The notes under the pieces are model-generated. The model did no database searches, was not told the origin of the DNA, and worked only from the letters and a program-made list of their open reading frames with translations. This document shows, piece after piece, positions 25,165 to 37,662 of a DNA stretch of 64,000 nt. Location: assembly GCA_020310875.1 (NCBI GenBank), contig CM035417.1:92466712-92530711 (forward strand), given 5' to 3'. This stretch comes from Ceratopteris richardii. Lineage: Eukaryota > Streptophyta > Polypodiopsida > Polypodiales > Pteridaceae. The translations under genes and the position numbers were made by a program. Position 1 is the first letter of the stretch. Each line of letters begins with the position of its first letter.

Positions 25165-26497
25165 GATGAGAAAATTTCTTTATTACAATTTGCATATAAT
25201 AACACAATACATACCACTACTAGAGGAGCACCATATGAAATTATTTATGGTAAAAAGCTTCCCGCTCCCATGACTCTCACTCAAACTGATATACCTATGG
25301 CTGATTCTTTTGCACATTATCATATTTCTACACTTCATGAGGTTCATGAGCACATTAGGAAGAGTCAAGAATGTTACATGTGTAATGTTAATAAGAAACA
25401 AGTAGCTAAACAATTTAATGAAAATGATATTGTATGGTTAATTAAAAGACATCTGAAAAATATTTCACAACATCTTAAAGTTAAACTTGCACCACGTTAC
25501 CATGGACCTTTTCGTATTATTCAAAAAAATAATGAGAATGCTTTTAGACTAGACATACCTTCTCATTGGAATATACATAATTCTTTTCATATTAGTGTTT
25601 TGAAATCTTTTAAAGGAACTTTGCCACTCACTCCTATTTTAGATGATCCTCCATTACTTGAAGAGGATGCTGAAATTTTAGAGCTAAAGAAAATACTTGA
25701 TTATGATGTTATTACTACATGCACAAGTAATCAATATCATAGATATTTAGTTAAATATAAAAATCACTCACTTGAAGAATCTCAATGGATTCATAAAACA
25801 TCACTAACTCCACACTATGATCATTTGGTTTCTGCATATCATTCACAATCACATTAAATTCCACTTTTCCAATTCCATGCATGTGCTTTTACATGGAACA
25901 TGCTTATGATTGTTTAGTGATGGGACATGTGACTCGCCATCCATGTCTATTTTATTTTTATCAACTGAGGTCAGTTGCTTATCAACTAGGAGGCATGTTA
26001 TACTTTATACTTTATGGAATAATGGAATGTTATATGGAGTTTAATGTCTTGAGGGTTTTAATGTGATTTGTGTTTTGATTTAGCAGGTGAAGACTCATGA
26101 GGGTGTGAACGTGCGTAGAATTATTCAAATATTTAGAAGAATATTTAGAAGATATTATTTTAGTTATTTTTTGTAAAACTAATAGATCGCTTTAGAAAGC
26201 GACATTTTTGTAAAAATAGTAGACCGCTTGAAAAGCAACAATTTTTTAAATAAAGTGGATTTTCATAAGCGCACACTTTTCAAAGCCCCACCCTCATGTA
26301 TCTTCTATTCACGATGTAATGAAAAAATACCTATAAATACATATGCTCTGATAGAATCATTCATCAGAGTATGTGGTGGGAAATTGTACCCAATCTGGTG
26401 TCACTTGTCTTATCTCTTGCTATTCTCTTAGTACTTTAGTAAGATTTCATTTTTCTACTATCCTCTATGTGTGTGCCTCTCCGGTATCCGATCAACA
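25165..26497 (+). mobile_element. Ty3/gypsy chromovirus, 3' end fragment with 3' LTR
   Basis: Coding sequence from about 25190 to 25857 gives the integrase tail (TRGAPYEIIYGKKLPAP; RYHGPFRII; WNIHNSFHISVLK) and a chromodomain (EILELKKILDYDVI; YLVKYKNHSLEESQWI). Chromodomains steer insertion to marked chromatin. A purine-rich stretch ending AGGAGGCA leads into an LTR starting TGTTATACTT at 25996. Everything upstream of the integrase tail is missing, and the left neighbour is copia B1 in the opposite orientation. The remaining coding part has few breaks. Confidence 0.82.
25996..26497 (+). repeat. Chromovirus 3' LTR (right edge approximate)
   Basis: It starts TGTTATAC after a purine tract, has a TATA-like CTATAAATAC near 26330, and is taken to end at GATCAACA near 26497. 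With no second LTR in the window the right edge is a guess. It includes two related short words, AGATCGCTTTAGAAAGCGAC and AGACCGCTTGAAAAGCAAC, 40 bp apart. Confidence 0.6.
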
Positions 26498-27530
26498 TAC
26501 ATACATACATGTTGAAGAATCACTCACGAATTTGACATATAGACAGACATAAAGATAAAGAAAGATAAAGAGAAGCAGAATCAAATATTTAGAAAAATCA
26601 AAGCCTTAGTGAAGGGACAAATTCACGACTGTAATTAGAGTTTGTTAAGAATTAGAGTTTGTTAAGAATTAGAGTTTGTTACACCGGATCAAAACTGTAT
26701 ATAAAGAGAGACGAGAACAGAAAAAGTGTGTGAGTAGAGCGCGTCGTATGAATAGAGCGCATATAGAAATCAAGAATAGGTCTAGAAGACGCCAGAGATT
26801 GCGTATGTAAAGATGAATAACAGAAACCTGAAATGTCAGGTATTCATCTGAGAGAGATCGTAAGAAGAAACTACTCAGTATAGGAGAGTTTCTATAGCTT
26901 GAGCAAGAAGAGGCCAAGCTAGTTTTGTACACATCTTCTCTAATAGAAAACACATGTTCATGTGGAAGTTTGCGCGCATTCTTCGTATGTGAAGAAATCT
27001 GAGTATTTTTATGTTATGGTATAAAGTTAGTTAACAGTTATAGTTTTCTCAGTAAAACGTATTTTTCGGTCAGTTACAGTTTTCTCAGTAAACGTGTTTT
27101 TCGGTAGAACAACGAAGTAGATCTCGCAAAATAATGTAAAGTTGTGTATGAGAGATAGCTTAGCTTGTAGCTAGACTTCTCTACTACCAGTTCATCAAAG
27201 ATTTCGGTGAAATGGATATGTACACACAATACAAAGTCTGACCGGAAAGAGGCACTCAGAACTGATGAAGTTTTTCCTTAAACTTCAGAAAGAGTTCATT
27301 CAGTGAAGAAGGTTTACGCATCACTTCTTTACTTCATGTATATTCACTTGAAGTAATTACAGATAGAATTGCGGTTGATTCCGATAAGATTCCGATATAA
27401 TTACGGTGATAGTCCGGTGACAGTTCGATGAACTTCCAGTGGAATTTTCAGTAAATTCAAAACACAGTCTTATATGTTTGAGTGACAGTAACTTTGCTAA
27501 GCTACTGCTGATTATAGAGGTGTTCTAATA
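26498..27530. other. Unassigned LTR-like stretch
   Basis: No coding sequence recognised. It contains a TATA-like TGTATATAAAGAG near 26697, three tandem copies of about 18 bp (TTAGAGTTTGTTAAGAA, 26633-26683), and a 35-bp imperfect duplication (CAGTTACAGTTTTCTCAGTAAA region, 27032-27108). Promoter-like composition suggests a solo LTR or LTR fragment, but no matching copy is present to set its ends. Confidence 0.4.
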
Positions 27531-27531
27531 T

Positions 27532-27602
27532 CACTCTAGCTTAGCCAACTTCAATGGCGCGGTGAATTCCGCAGGCTTGACAAGGTTCGAGTCTTTGCCG
27601 TT
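27532..27602 (+). other. tRNA-like A-box/B-box segment
   Basis: CTAGCTTAGCCAAC (A-box-like) at about 27535 and GGTTCGAGTC (B box) at about 27583 are 46 bp apart, with a possible anticodon-type stem GCGG...CCGC between them. It is followed directly by simple repeats, as a SINE head followed by a simple tail might be. The A box resembles that in the LTR of L. Confidence 0.4.
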
Positions 27603-27610
27603 TCATCAAC

Positions 27611-27820
<210 letters not shown>

Positions 27821-28058
27821 TTAGAATATAAACTATTGTATATATAGCTATATTAACATTAATGATTAGGAATTTTATATATCTACATAGATAGGTACGT
27901 AAAGGATCATAGTTTTAGAATTTAGATTAGTACATATACACATAGCTACATAGGAAATTAGGGTCTAGGGTTTTTATATGCCTTTATACATAAATAAAAA
28001 TAAATTTAAGGTTTAATAATTTCAATCCATATATGTACATAATTTCATAGAATACAAA
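27821..28058. repeat. Degenerate AT-rich repeats with TTTAGGG-like words (first part)
   Basis: Words such as TAGATTAGTAYATATA, ACATAG and TTAGGGT(C)TAGGGTTTT recur here and at 28221-28480, suggesting a decayed tandem repeat of about 100-130 bp. The TTTAGGG-like words are too few to be a telomeric block. Confidence 0.45.
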
Positions 28059-28060
28059 CA

Positions 28061-28222
<162 letters not shown>

Positions 28223-28511
28223 GATAGTTAGGTTTTAGGGTTTCTAGATGGCTTTATAAATAAGTAGAGAAACATTAGTGTTTCATAGTTTGGATTAGTA
28301 TATATGCATAAACGTATAGCATATTAGAATTTTAAGATCTAGATTAGTATATATATAAATACATAAAAATTCGAGCTTTAGGTTTTTATATTTCAAAATA
28401 CATAGATAAATTAAAAATTAGATCTTTGTGTTTTAGATTAGTATGTATAGATATAATTACATAGATAAGTAGTGTGTGTGTGTGTATTTGATATAGCTTT
28501 TTCTACAACCA
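28223..28511. repeat. Degenerate AT-rich repeats (second part)
   Basis: Continuation of the 27821-28058 repeat type (GGATTAGTATATATGCATA; TAGATTAGTATATATATAAA; TTAGATTAGTATGTATAGA). Nothing coding. Confidence 0.4.
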
Positions 28512-28571
28512 AGTAGCACTTGAAATGTCTTGTTAGATGTGACATGGACGTTTAATAATCCTCAAGTGCTG

Positions 28572-28573
<2 letters not shown>
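28512..28573. other. Short imperfect hairpin with 12-bp arms
   Basis: AGTAGCACTTGA (28512-28523) and TCAAGTGCTGCT (28562-28573) pair at 11 of 12 positions around a 38-base loop. It could be the remnant of a small inverted-repeat element. No target duplication is evident. Confidence 0.4.

Positions 28574-28575
<2 letters not shown>

Positions 28576-28656
<81 letters not shown>
28576..28656. repeat. (TA)n microsatellite, about 40 units
   Basis: An uninterrupted AT/TA run of about 80 bp; third of three within 1.1 kb. Confidence 0.97.
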
Positions 28657-28659
<3 letters not shown>

Positions 28660-31160
28660 TGAGCCTCTTAACTTGATAGCCTCTCTTATTTATTGTGAAA
28701 GAAGCTTCAACTTAATTTCAATCCTCTTGCACTCACAAGCAATTCTATTTAATATGAGTTCAAGCCTCTTAGCATATGACTAACATTCTAGAGCTTTACT
28801 TCAAGCCTCTTAGCATATTACAATAAATACTAAAAACTAAGTTGAATGAGAGGTTGGAACTTTAGCTCAAGACTCTACTCTTTTGGGTGGAGAAGCCTTA
28901 AACTTAAGATCAGGCCACTTATCTTGATAGAGTCTCTAATGTATTATGATGCAGGTGCTAGCTTAAGATTTAGCCTCTCCCACTCAACTACATAGAGGCG
29001 CAAGCTTAGGCTGACTATTTGATTAGTCAAAAGATAATTTGAGGAATTTATCTTCATAGTATTTCTAAATAAATATAGCAAAAGCTTATTTTAAGTTTGA
29101 GTTTTTTAGCTTATATTTGGAACAAGCTCTAACCTAAGTTCAAGTGTCTATTTAGGCATGATTGAAAGAGGTTAGACTTACGTTCAAGGCTCTAACTAAT
29201 GCCCAACATGCACGGACATAAGTTCAATGTTGTATTCATCTAAATGCTCTATTTACTTTTGATTCCCAAAGGCTTGAGCTTAAGTTCAAGCAACTTAGCA
29301 TATAAGCACAAACAAGCATAAACATAAGTTGCATAAGAGAGGTTTAAACTTAATTTCAAGGCCGTACTCTTTTGAGTGCAAGAGTTTTGAAATTACGTTT
29401 GAGTCTCTTATCTTGAAAAAGGCTTGAACTTAAGATCAATCTTCTCCCACTCAAATATATAGTTGTTCGAACTTAAGGTTGAGACTCTTGGGTAATAATC
29501 TAAACAAGCTTGAAGTTAAGTTCAAATCCACATTGAACTTTGATTGAAAAGGGCTTGAAATTATGTTCAATCCACATAGCATATGAACAACATGTGCAAA
29601 TTTAGCTTTGAGCCTCATACCATATGAAAAATAAAATCAAAATTAAGTTGATTGATAGGCTCGAACTTAACTTTGAGTGTCTTCTCTTTTGATTGGAAGA
29701 GCCTTAAACTTAACATCGAGCCTTTTATCTTGCTAGCATCTATAACTTATTATGATAGAGGCTCTAATGTAAGTTTGAGCCGCTCCTACTCAGCTACATA
29801 CAGGCTCAAACTTGGGTTTGATCTTCTATCACCCAAAAATTGACTTCATGCACTTAATCTTCATAGTCGTCCTAATCTAAGATAGTAAAATCTAAAATTT
29901 ATGTTCAGATTTTTTAGTTTATAATTGGGAAAATCTTGAACTTCAATTCGAGCCTCTAAATAATGGCTAACATGATCAAACATAAGTTTGATGTTTCATT
30001 CATCTAAACTCTCTATTACCGTTTCAATACGATAGGCTCAACCTTCATTTCAAGTAGCTTAATATATAAGAAAACACAAGCATAAACTTAACTTGAATGC
30101 CCAAATCTTGAACTTAAGTTCAATTCCATACTCTTTTAAGTGAAAGACCTTCAAAATTAACTTTGAGTTTCTTATTTTGAAAAAGGCCCCAATTTAAGTT
30201 CTAATTTCTCCCATGCAAATATACAGATGATCAAACTTAAAGTCGACTCTCGTAAGTAATTATTGAAATAAGCTCCAAGTTTAGCTTGAATCTACATTTA
30301 ACTTTGATTGAAGAGGCCCAAATGTAAGTTCGAGCCTCATTGCATATGAGTAACATGGTAAAACTTAAGTTCAAGCATTGCAACTTGTAACCAAAAAGAA
30401 CCAAAATTATCTTGATTGAGAGGTTCAACTTAAGTTCGAGCCTATGCTCTTTTGATTCGGGAGAGGCTTGAACTTAAGTTAGAGCCTCCAGTTTCTTGAT
30501 TGCAAGAGGCTCGAACTTAAGCTCAAATCCTTTCTCTTTTGTGTGGAAGAGGCTCAAATGTTAGTTTGATCCTCTTGTTTTGACAAAGGATGGAACTTTA
30601 GCTTGAGCCTCTCCCACTCAAATACATAGATGCTCGAGCTTAAGGTTGATCCTTTAACATAATAATCGCAACAGTCTTCAAATTACCTTCAAATCTAAAT
30701 TGGGCTTTGTATGAAACTAAAACTTGAGTCCAAGCCTCAAAGCATATGATTAACATGCTGGAACTTAAATTTGAGCCCCATTGCATGTAACCAAAAAGAC
30801 TCAAACTTTGATTGAGAAGCTTGATCTTAAGTTTGAACCTCTACACATTTGATTGGGAGAGGATCAAACTTATGTTCAATTCTATACCTTTTTGTGTAGA
30901 AAAATCTCAACCTTAAGTTCGAGCCTCTTATCTTGACAAAGGCGCAAACTTAAGTTTGAGCCTCTCCCACTTAAATACACAAACACTTGAACTAAATTTG
31001 AAGCCTTTTAAGTAATAATCAAAACAATCTCAAAGTTAGTTTGAAATATAAATTGAGATTTTATTGCAAGAGGCTTGAACTCAAGTCTGAGCCTCACAAC
31101 ATATAACTAACATGCTCAAACTTAACTTCGAGTCTCATATGATATAACCAAAAAGACTCA
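28660..31160. repeat. Degenerate satellite array with palindromic core motif
   Basis: About 2.5 kb is built from variants of a short sentence whose core approaches GGCTCGAACTTAAGTTCGAGCC, a perfect palindrome in consensus (for example GAGGCTTGAACTTAAGTTAGAGCC at 30464). Higher-order units are visible from the landmark CTCCCACTCAAATAC near 28975, 29445, 29790, 30210, 30610 and 30970, giving about six units of 345-470 bp. Short open frames across it are by-products. I do not recognise the family. Confidence 0.8.
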
Positions 31161-34100
31161 AATTTTGTACATACTAAACTCTATCTCTAACTTTTTATTA
31201 CCATTATTAGAGGATGCAAAACATCTCAAGAGACTTGGGATGCCCTAGAGAATTTCTTTTCTACTAGTACCAAATCAAGAAAGAATCATCTTTGGAACAA
31301 GTTCAACCAAATGAAGAAGACACCTAAAAAAAACCATCACAGATTTTGTTACCAAGGTCAAGGAAGTTGTGGATCAGTTAGCATCCATTGGAGAGCTCAT
31401 TGAAGAAGAGGCTATCATGAGGCAAATTCTCAATGGGATTCAAAGTGATAAGCAATGGAAATTTTTCACCACGGCTTATGATCTCATCATGGATGTGCAA
31501 ACTCCAAACTTCAACATCTTTCTTGGACAACTGTTGAATCAACAGTCCAACAATTGCATAAAGGAAGGTAACTCCTATCATGGTAATGCAACTAGTGCTC
31601 TATATCTAGATACAAAGGATAAGAAGTTGAATGGCAAGAAGAAGGAAGAAGATGAAGAGGCTTCCCAAGCCAACTTCGCAAACAAGAGCATCAATGGGAA
31701 GACCCAGAGCAAGTTGAATAGGTGGATTTGGCAACACTAGAGGCAGAGGTGGACACAACTTCAACAATAACAATAGAGGCCATAATAGAAGGAACTACAA
31801 ATATTATTCTGAAGGTCAAGCACATGAAGAATCATTGACTTCTAATGAATCTAAGCCACAAAGAAGGTAAAGAAGATGATCATTTATTATGCATAGATTC
31901 AGGATGTTCAAATCATGTTGTAGGCAACATTGCTCTTCTATCTGATTCGAAAATTCCAAAGCATAGATATGAAGTTCAAAAAGGGGATGACACAAAGCAC
32001 AATTTGGAGAGGATTGGTAATGTTGAAGCTTCCAATGGCAAGACAAACATTCTGAGTAAGTTTCTCTATGTACCCACTATCACTAAAAACCCAATACGTG
32101 TAGGCCAAATAGTTGAAAAGTCTTAGAACTTAGGTTCGCACAACATGGAGCTTTTGTGGAAGATCCATGTCAAGGCTTCAAGAAGATAGTGAGAGGTGAG
32201 AAGCATGTTAGGCTCTTTACTTTTGAAGTACAAGAAACTAGGAACATAGCTCTATTCACTTTTGGCTCTCAAACCCTAAGTGAGCTTGAAGTGTGGCATA
32301 AGAGACTTGCTCACATGAATGAAAGAACCTTGAAGGATATATCCAAGGATCAAAGTGTTCTTGGAATACCAAACATATCAAAGCAACACATGATCAACAA
32401 GTGCGATGCATGTCAGATTGGGAAGGCACAAACACAACCATTCAACCAGAAAGGCTACATCCACAACAACTTATTGGACTTAGTACATATAGATGTATTA
32501 GAACCAAGTCAAAAACCTTCATTGGTAGGATCAAAGTATTATTTCTCATTTATTGATGACCATAATACACAGACTATTCTATACTTTATCAAGAGTAAGA
32601 ATGAAGTGTTTGATTGCTTCAAAAAGTATCTAGCACATGTGGAGAATCATACAGGTAGATCAATCAAGAAGCTTAGATCTAATGGATGGGGAGAATACTT
32701 CTCCAAAAATTTTGATGAGTTCTTTTAGGATAAAGGTATCAAAAGGGAAGTGACTACCACGTAATCTCCTCAACAGAATGGAATTGTAGAGAGGAGAAAC
32801 AAGACATTGGTTGGATCAGCGAGAAAAATGCTTGAAGAGAAGAGGTTGACACATTATCTATGGGTAGAGGCTATTTCAATTGTTTTGTACCTTGTCAATG
32901 GACTACCATCCAAATCACTTCAAGATATGACTCCTTATGAATCATGGCATGGAATAATACCTATTCTTGGACATTGCAAGGTGTTTGGTTGTTTAGCTTA
33001 TGTTCATGTACCATCATAACTAAGAGGTAAGCTAGATGAACGGGCAACAAAAGTAGTGTTTATTGGGTATGACTTAACTCATATGGGTTACAGGTTTTAT
33101 AATCTTTCAAGCAAGCAATTCACTACAAGTAGAGATCTTGTGTTTGAAGAACATAGGTCTTGGTATGATGAAGACAAAAGAAAGGGTAACTTGACCATAT
33201 GATCTTGATTTTGATTCTCATCAATTAGGAAGAAAGCATGATACACAGGTCCACGATCCAAGAAGTGATACAGATGATGACCAAGATAAAAAGGAAAAGG
33301 ATTACAAGCTATGGAAGTCAAGAGGAAAAGCAAACATGTAGGAGTGTGGAGAATGCTCCAAGCAACCACCTAGAAGATCAAAAAGAGAGAAGAAACAACA
33401 AGAAAGGTATGGATATGATTCCGCATTTGTTACAAAGCCTTCAATATACTTGGCAAAAGACTTAGTTTAAGAAGAACCCTCAACCTATGAGGAGGCAAAT
33501 GGAAACCCTAATTGGGAAAAGGCCATGAAAGAATAAATAGATGCATTGAAGGAGATGGACACTTGGGATTTGGTTCCACTATCATCAAATGAGAAGGTAA
33601 TTGGTTGGAGATGGGTGTATAAAGTTAAAAGAAACTTAGAGGGGTCAGTTTTCAGGTACAAGGCAACATTAGTTGCCAAAGGATGCTCACAAAATCATAG
33701 TATAGGCTATGCAAAAACATTCTCACGAGTTGCAAAGATGACTACAATCAGAACATTGATAAGTGTAGTTGTTGCAAGAAATTGGAGACTCCTCCAACTT
33801 GATGTAAAAAATGCATTTCTAAATGTTTGGGTATGTGAAGAGGTATACATGTCACAACCTCTAGGTTTTGAAAACCATAACCATGCATCTTATATTTACA
33901 AACTTAAGAAAGCATTGTATGGATTGAAACAAGCTCCTAGAGCTTGGAATCATAGGTTGGTTAGATACCTTCAAGATCAAGAACTCAGACCTAGCAACTT
34001 AGATCCTTTTGTATTCATCAAAACGGATCACAATGAGGTTATCTATCTATGTGTATATGTAGATCATATTATTGTGACAGGTGATGATCTGAATGGCATT

Positions 34101-35017
34101 CAAAGGATCAAGAGACACATGCAAGACGAGTTTAGTGACTTAGGTGAGATCACAAATTTCCTAGGTATGCAAGTGATATACATAGATGAAGGAATGTATT
34201 TGACTTAGAAGAGATACCTTCAAGATCTACTTCTTCAGTTCAAAATGGAGAACAATAAAACTATAGGTAAACCTTTGGAGATGAATCATAAACTTAGTGT
34301 TTATGAAGGTGAGAAACTTGAAGACATTAAAGAATATCAAAACTTGGTAGGTAGCTTGATATATGCTACTCATACAAGGGTAGACATCTCATATAGCATA
34401 GGAGTGCTAATTCAAATCATGCACTCACCGACAAGACCACACATGGATGCAGCTAAGAGAGTACTTATCTCAAAGGTACAATAAATGAAGGTATATTCTG
34501 TCCTTAATCTTTTGATTTGGATATCAAAATCTATTTAGATGTAGCTTGGGCAGGATCTAAGGATCATAGAAGAAGTACCTCTGGTTACTTAGCATTTGTA
34601 GGTTCAAAGCTAGTGTCATAGAGTTCCAAGAAGCAACCAGCAGTTGCTTTATCCTCAATTGAAGCAGAGTACAGAGGTTTGACCATAGCATCTCAAGAGG
34701 CAATATGGTTAAAATCATTGTATAGAGATTTGGGACTTGTGAGATCCAAACCTCACATATTTGGAGATAATGTAAGTTTCATGCATCTAGCAGCAAACCC
34801 TATTTTCCATGCAAGAACCAAACACATAGAGGTTCATTACCACTTCATTAGGGAGAATCTCATGGCAAAGGAGATTGACATTTCTTTTTTTTTTTTTTAT
34901 TGAAAAGCAAGTAGAAGATATGATGACGAAGGCACTTGATGGAATAAAGCTTTGTAGATTTAAAGCTATGGCAGGTATTCAACCTAGTAGAGAATGAAGA
35001 CTCAAGCATACTTTAAC

Positions 35018-35029
35018 TTGAGGGGGAGT
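35018..35029 (+). other. Copia H polypurine tract
   Basis: TTGAGGGGGAGT directly before the LTR start TGTTGGAGCATC. Confidence 0.85.
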
Positions 35030-35830
35030 TGTTGGAGCATCAAGCTTATACTATTCTTGAGGTGGATTTGATCTACATCAAAAGCTATCACTTGGATTAC
35101 GTCAAAAGAATATATGTTGAAGCTTTTTTTACCTATAATCATTTATTGTATTTTAATAAAAAGATTTTTCATGGATCTTTTACCATTGTAAATGCACAGA
35201 GCTTTACCCATGTTAAAAGTACAAAAAGAGAGCTAATCTTCCATAAATTTTTGGTGTTTGAGTTGCAATCAATCAATCAATCACCTAAAAGTAGATCAAA
35301 CTATATCTTCACTTTTCCTAAATTATACGAAAGTGAATTGATTCCCTCCAACAACCTTTACTTCCTTCATTTGAATTCAAAAATCCACTTGTAGAAGTTG
35401 TGGATCACTTCAAGTGTCTATATAAAGACTTCAAATCACTTGTACATTACATGGAAGCAATATACATACACTTCTTCATTTTTCTACATCATCTTCTTCA
35501 ACAGCAGTAAACTTGTAGAGGTTGTTGCTCTCTCTACAGGGCTCCAAATTGGCTAATAGAGGACTCATTGGAAAGTTACTAGTTTATGTGTACAAAATTT
35601 TCAAAGCACTTGGTTGAGTCGATTTGGAGAAATCTTAGTTTCTCTGTCTTGGGGTCTATCTTTATGCATTCTTGAAATATAGGAGGTACCACTGTTGAGT
35701 GTTAGGTTCATTCAAAAAACATATTTTCCTTATTTCTTGTATTCTTTCCACAATCTATACACTCAACCTATGTGTATCACTCCTCCAAAAGGAGTTTTTC
35801 TAATTGTAAATATGTTGGTCGCTATGAGCA
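35030..35830 (+). repeat. Copia H 3' LTR (right edge approximate)
   Basis: It starts TGTTGGAGCATCAAGC and contains a TATA box (CTATATAAAGAC, near 35419). The right edge is not defined because the partner LTR is missing. A CTCCAAAAGGAG hairpin lies near 35785. Confidence 0.65.
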
Positions 35831-36140
35831 TTTGAAGTTGATTGTATGATCCAACGATAGTAAGTTTTTTGCGCTAGTCAATATGCAAACCTATCTATTT
35901 TTTATTGACTCTTTCTCCTTGATGATCAAAAGTACATAGTGCATTTTATTTCACTTATCGCATGCCCATGAGGTCTATTTGAGTATCCATAAGCTCAAGG
36001 GCTATTCTTGTGCCAGTTGGCTAGACCAAACTTTATCGTTTTGCAACTCACGTTTCCACCTCCTACAAGCTTCTCCAAGTTCTTTCAAATCCTCCTAATA
36101 TAATGCTAATGGTCCTCATACACGTCAAAGAAATACCATT
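35831..36140. other. No feature recognised
   Basis: AT-rich sequence without recognisable coding or repeat structure. It may include the end of the H LTR and the leader of the next copia fragment. Confidence 0.4.
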
Positions 36141-36144
36141 TTTT

Positions 36145-36290
36145 AATTGAAAAGCTAGATAAGAACAACTATCAACCATGGAAGTTTAGAATGTCTAGCT
36201 TTCTCATGGGCAAGGGTCTATGGAAGCTTGCTGGTGGAACATATGCCATACTTCATTCATCTAAAGCAATGAGAGTTCTCTATTGGGCCG
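36145..36290 (+). mobile_element. Ty1/copia gag N-terminal fragment
   Basis: Encodes IEKLDKNNYQPWKFRMSSFL followed by MGKGLWKLAGG, the standard beginning of copia gag (domain of unknown function preceding UBN2). Only about 50 codons remain and no LTR can be assigned. Confidence 0.65.
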
Positions 36291-36630
36291 CAATGTTGTC
36301 AGAGGAGGAGATCTGAGGGAGGCCAATCTGCGCTATGCTCTAGGAGGGGAACAATTTTCAAACATCACTGATTTCAATGCGCTGAATGACAATCTTCTAA
36401 AAAAGGTTGTGCTGATGAAGTTCTCAATAGGCACGGGGAGGTTAACTTAATTTATCGAATATTATCTGACATACAACATGGAAGGACATCTGGCGGTTGA
36501 TAATAGAGGTGATTTTTCTATGAGCTGGTGCTACAATCAACAGAGATTGATGATTTGTTTTGCTTTTAGTGAAGCATATGACAGGGGAGACAACAACACA
36601 AGAAAGCATTGGATTCAACAATGACAGACG
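36290..36630 (+). pseudogene. Unrecognised coding-like remnant
   Basis: One frame reads as protein-like sequence for about 110 codons (includes REANLRYALGG, ITDFNALNDNLLKKVV, GHLAVDNRGDFSMSWCYNQQ, FAFSEAYDRGDNN). It is interrupted and lacks a start. Amino-acid use looks globular, unlike the AT-rich surroundings. I do not recognise a family; it could be a host gene scrap or part of a mobile element. Confidence 0.35.
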
Positions 36631-37662
36631 ATAGAATTTCTTGACAACAATTTAGATCTTCTGGAGAAGGGAAAACTAACATGAGCTACACTGAACTCAA
36701 TCTTAAGAAGAAAGATCACTCTTCCTTATGAGTGCAGAGAGTATTAAATGGTAACTTTTCTGTGCTCTCTCGTATGATTACTTTGAGATAGGTGAAAAAA
36801 CCATTGAAAGATGTTGCCTCCTCATTCATAGACTTCAATATGCCTGACTTCTCCACGAATTAGTGTCATCATGAATGAGACTCTGCATTCCGCTTCTTAT
36901 GCACCTCGGAACTCTCAAACAACTTTTCATCTTATTATGAACCTTTGGGACTACGTTCCTTCATATCTTACTACATCAAAAACCTTTACCTATCTCTTAT
37001 TGTGAAATTGATTAAAGTTTGACTCTGCCCTCAATTTGAGGTATGATGCATTATAGTTTTTTATATCTCTACATGATGCTCTAATACATAATGATCTCAT
37101 CAAATGATCTAATAGACTCAATATTAATCTTGTGATTTTGATGCCTAAACCTCTACTTTAAAATGTTCATAACTCCGACTGGTTTTCACTCCAGGAAACT
37201 TATCACCTTATGCTCTCACCAAGAACTCTATGACTCACTATATTAATCAACACTTCTAAACTGTTGATTTTCCAGTTTGCAGCTTCAAGACATGTGAATT
37301 TTGTAAAATTCGTGAATGATACTTAAGATAGAATCTTGTTCCATTTCGCTAATTAAATTACTATAATAAATCAATAAGGAAGATGAAAATTTTGCTACAA
37401 TCCAAATGCATGTTCTAAGCCAATCTAAATCAAATGATGATTAAATGAAGAATTCTTTGGAAAAAAGTGTTTATTTCTAAAGCTCATAACAATAAGATAA
37501 ATGATTTTGCAATTGACCACTAATATTTTTTTCGAAGTTTATATATGCTCTTTGAGTCTTCACTACACCTAAGATTTCTCTAAGCACCTAGCCTTCGCTA
37601 TTGAACCTGGCGGTTGAATTGATCAACCAATCGAGCGTTCCTTTCTTTCCAACAACATGGAG
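36631..37662. other. No feature recognised
   Basis: About 1 kb of AT-rich sequence on both strands without convincing coding sequence, tandem repeat or LTR signal. Confidence 0.4.

Larger units (their letters stand above)
31180..35830 (+). mobile_element. Ty1/copia element H, 5'-truncated, with 3' LTR
   Basis: Parts in order: gag tail (CKTSQETWDALENFFS, near 31205); protease (CIDSGCSNHVVGNIALLSD, near 31890); GAG-pre-integrase and integrase (LEVWHKRLAHMNERTLKDI; CDACQIGKAQTQPFNQKGY; VHIDVLEPSQK, 32280-33019); reverse transcriptase (WRWVYKVKRNLEGSVFRYKA; LDVKNAFLN; YGLKQAPRAW; CVYVDHIIVTGDDLNG, 33550-34208); RNase H (LVGSLIYATHTRVDIS; DNVSFMHLAANPIFHARTKH, 34250-34980). A polypurine tract TTGAGGGGGAGT and the 3' LTR follow. 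It is broken, with roughly eight to ten interruptions. The 5' LTR and early gag are absent, replaced by the satellite array. Confidence 0.85.

Noticed and set aside
25270-25857. Host chromodomain gene
   Set aside because: The chromodomain is preceded by a gypsy integrase tail and followed by a purine tract and LTR, so it is a chromovirus 3' end.
28660-31160. CRISPR-like or coding repeat array
   Set aside because: Units are degenerate and contiguous with no unique spacers; eukaryotic satellite is the better reading.
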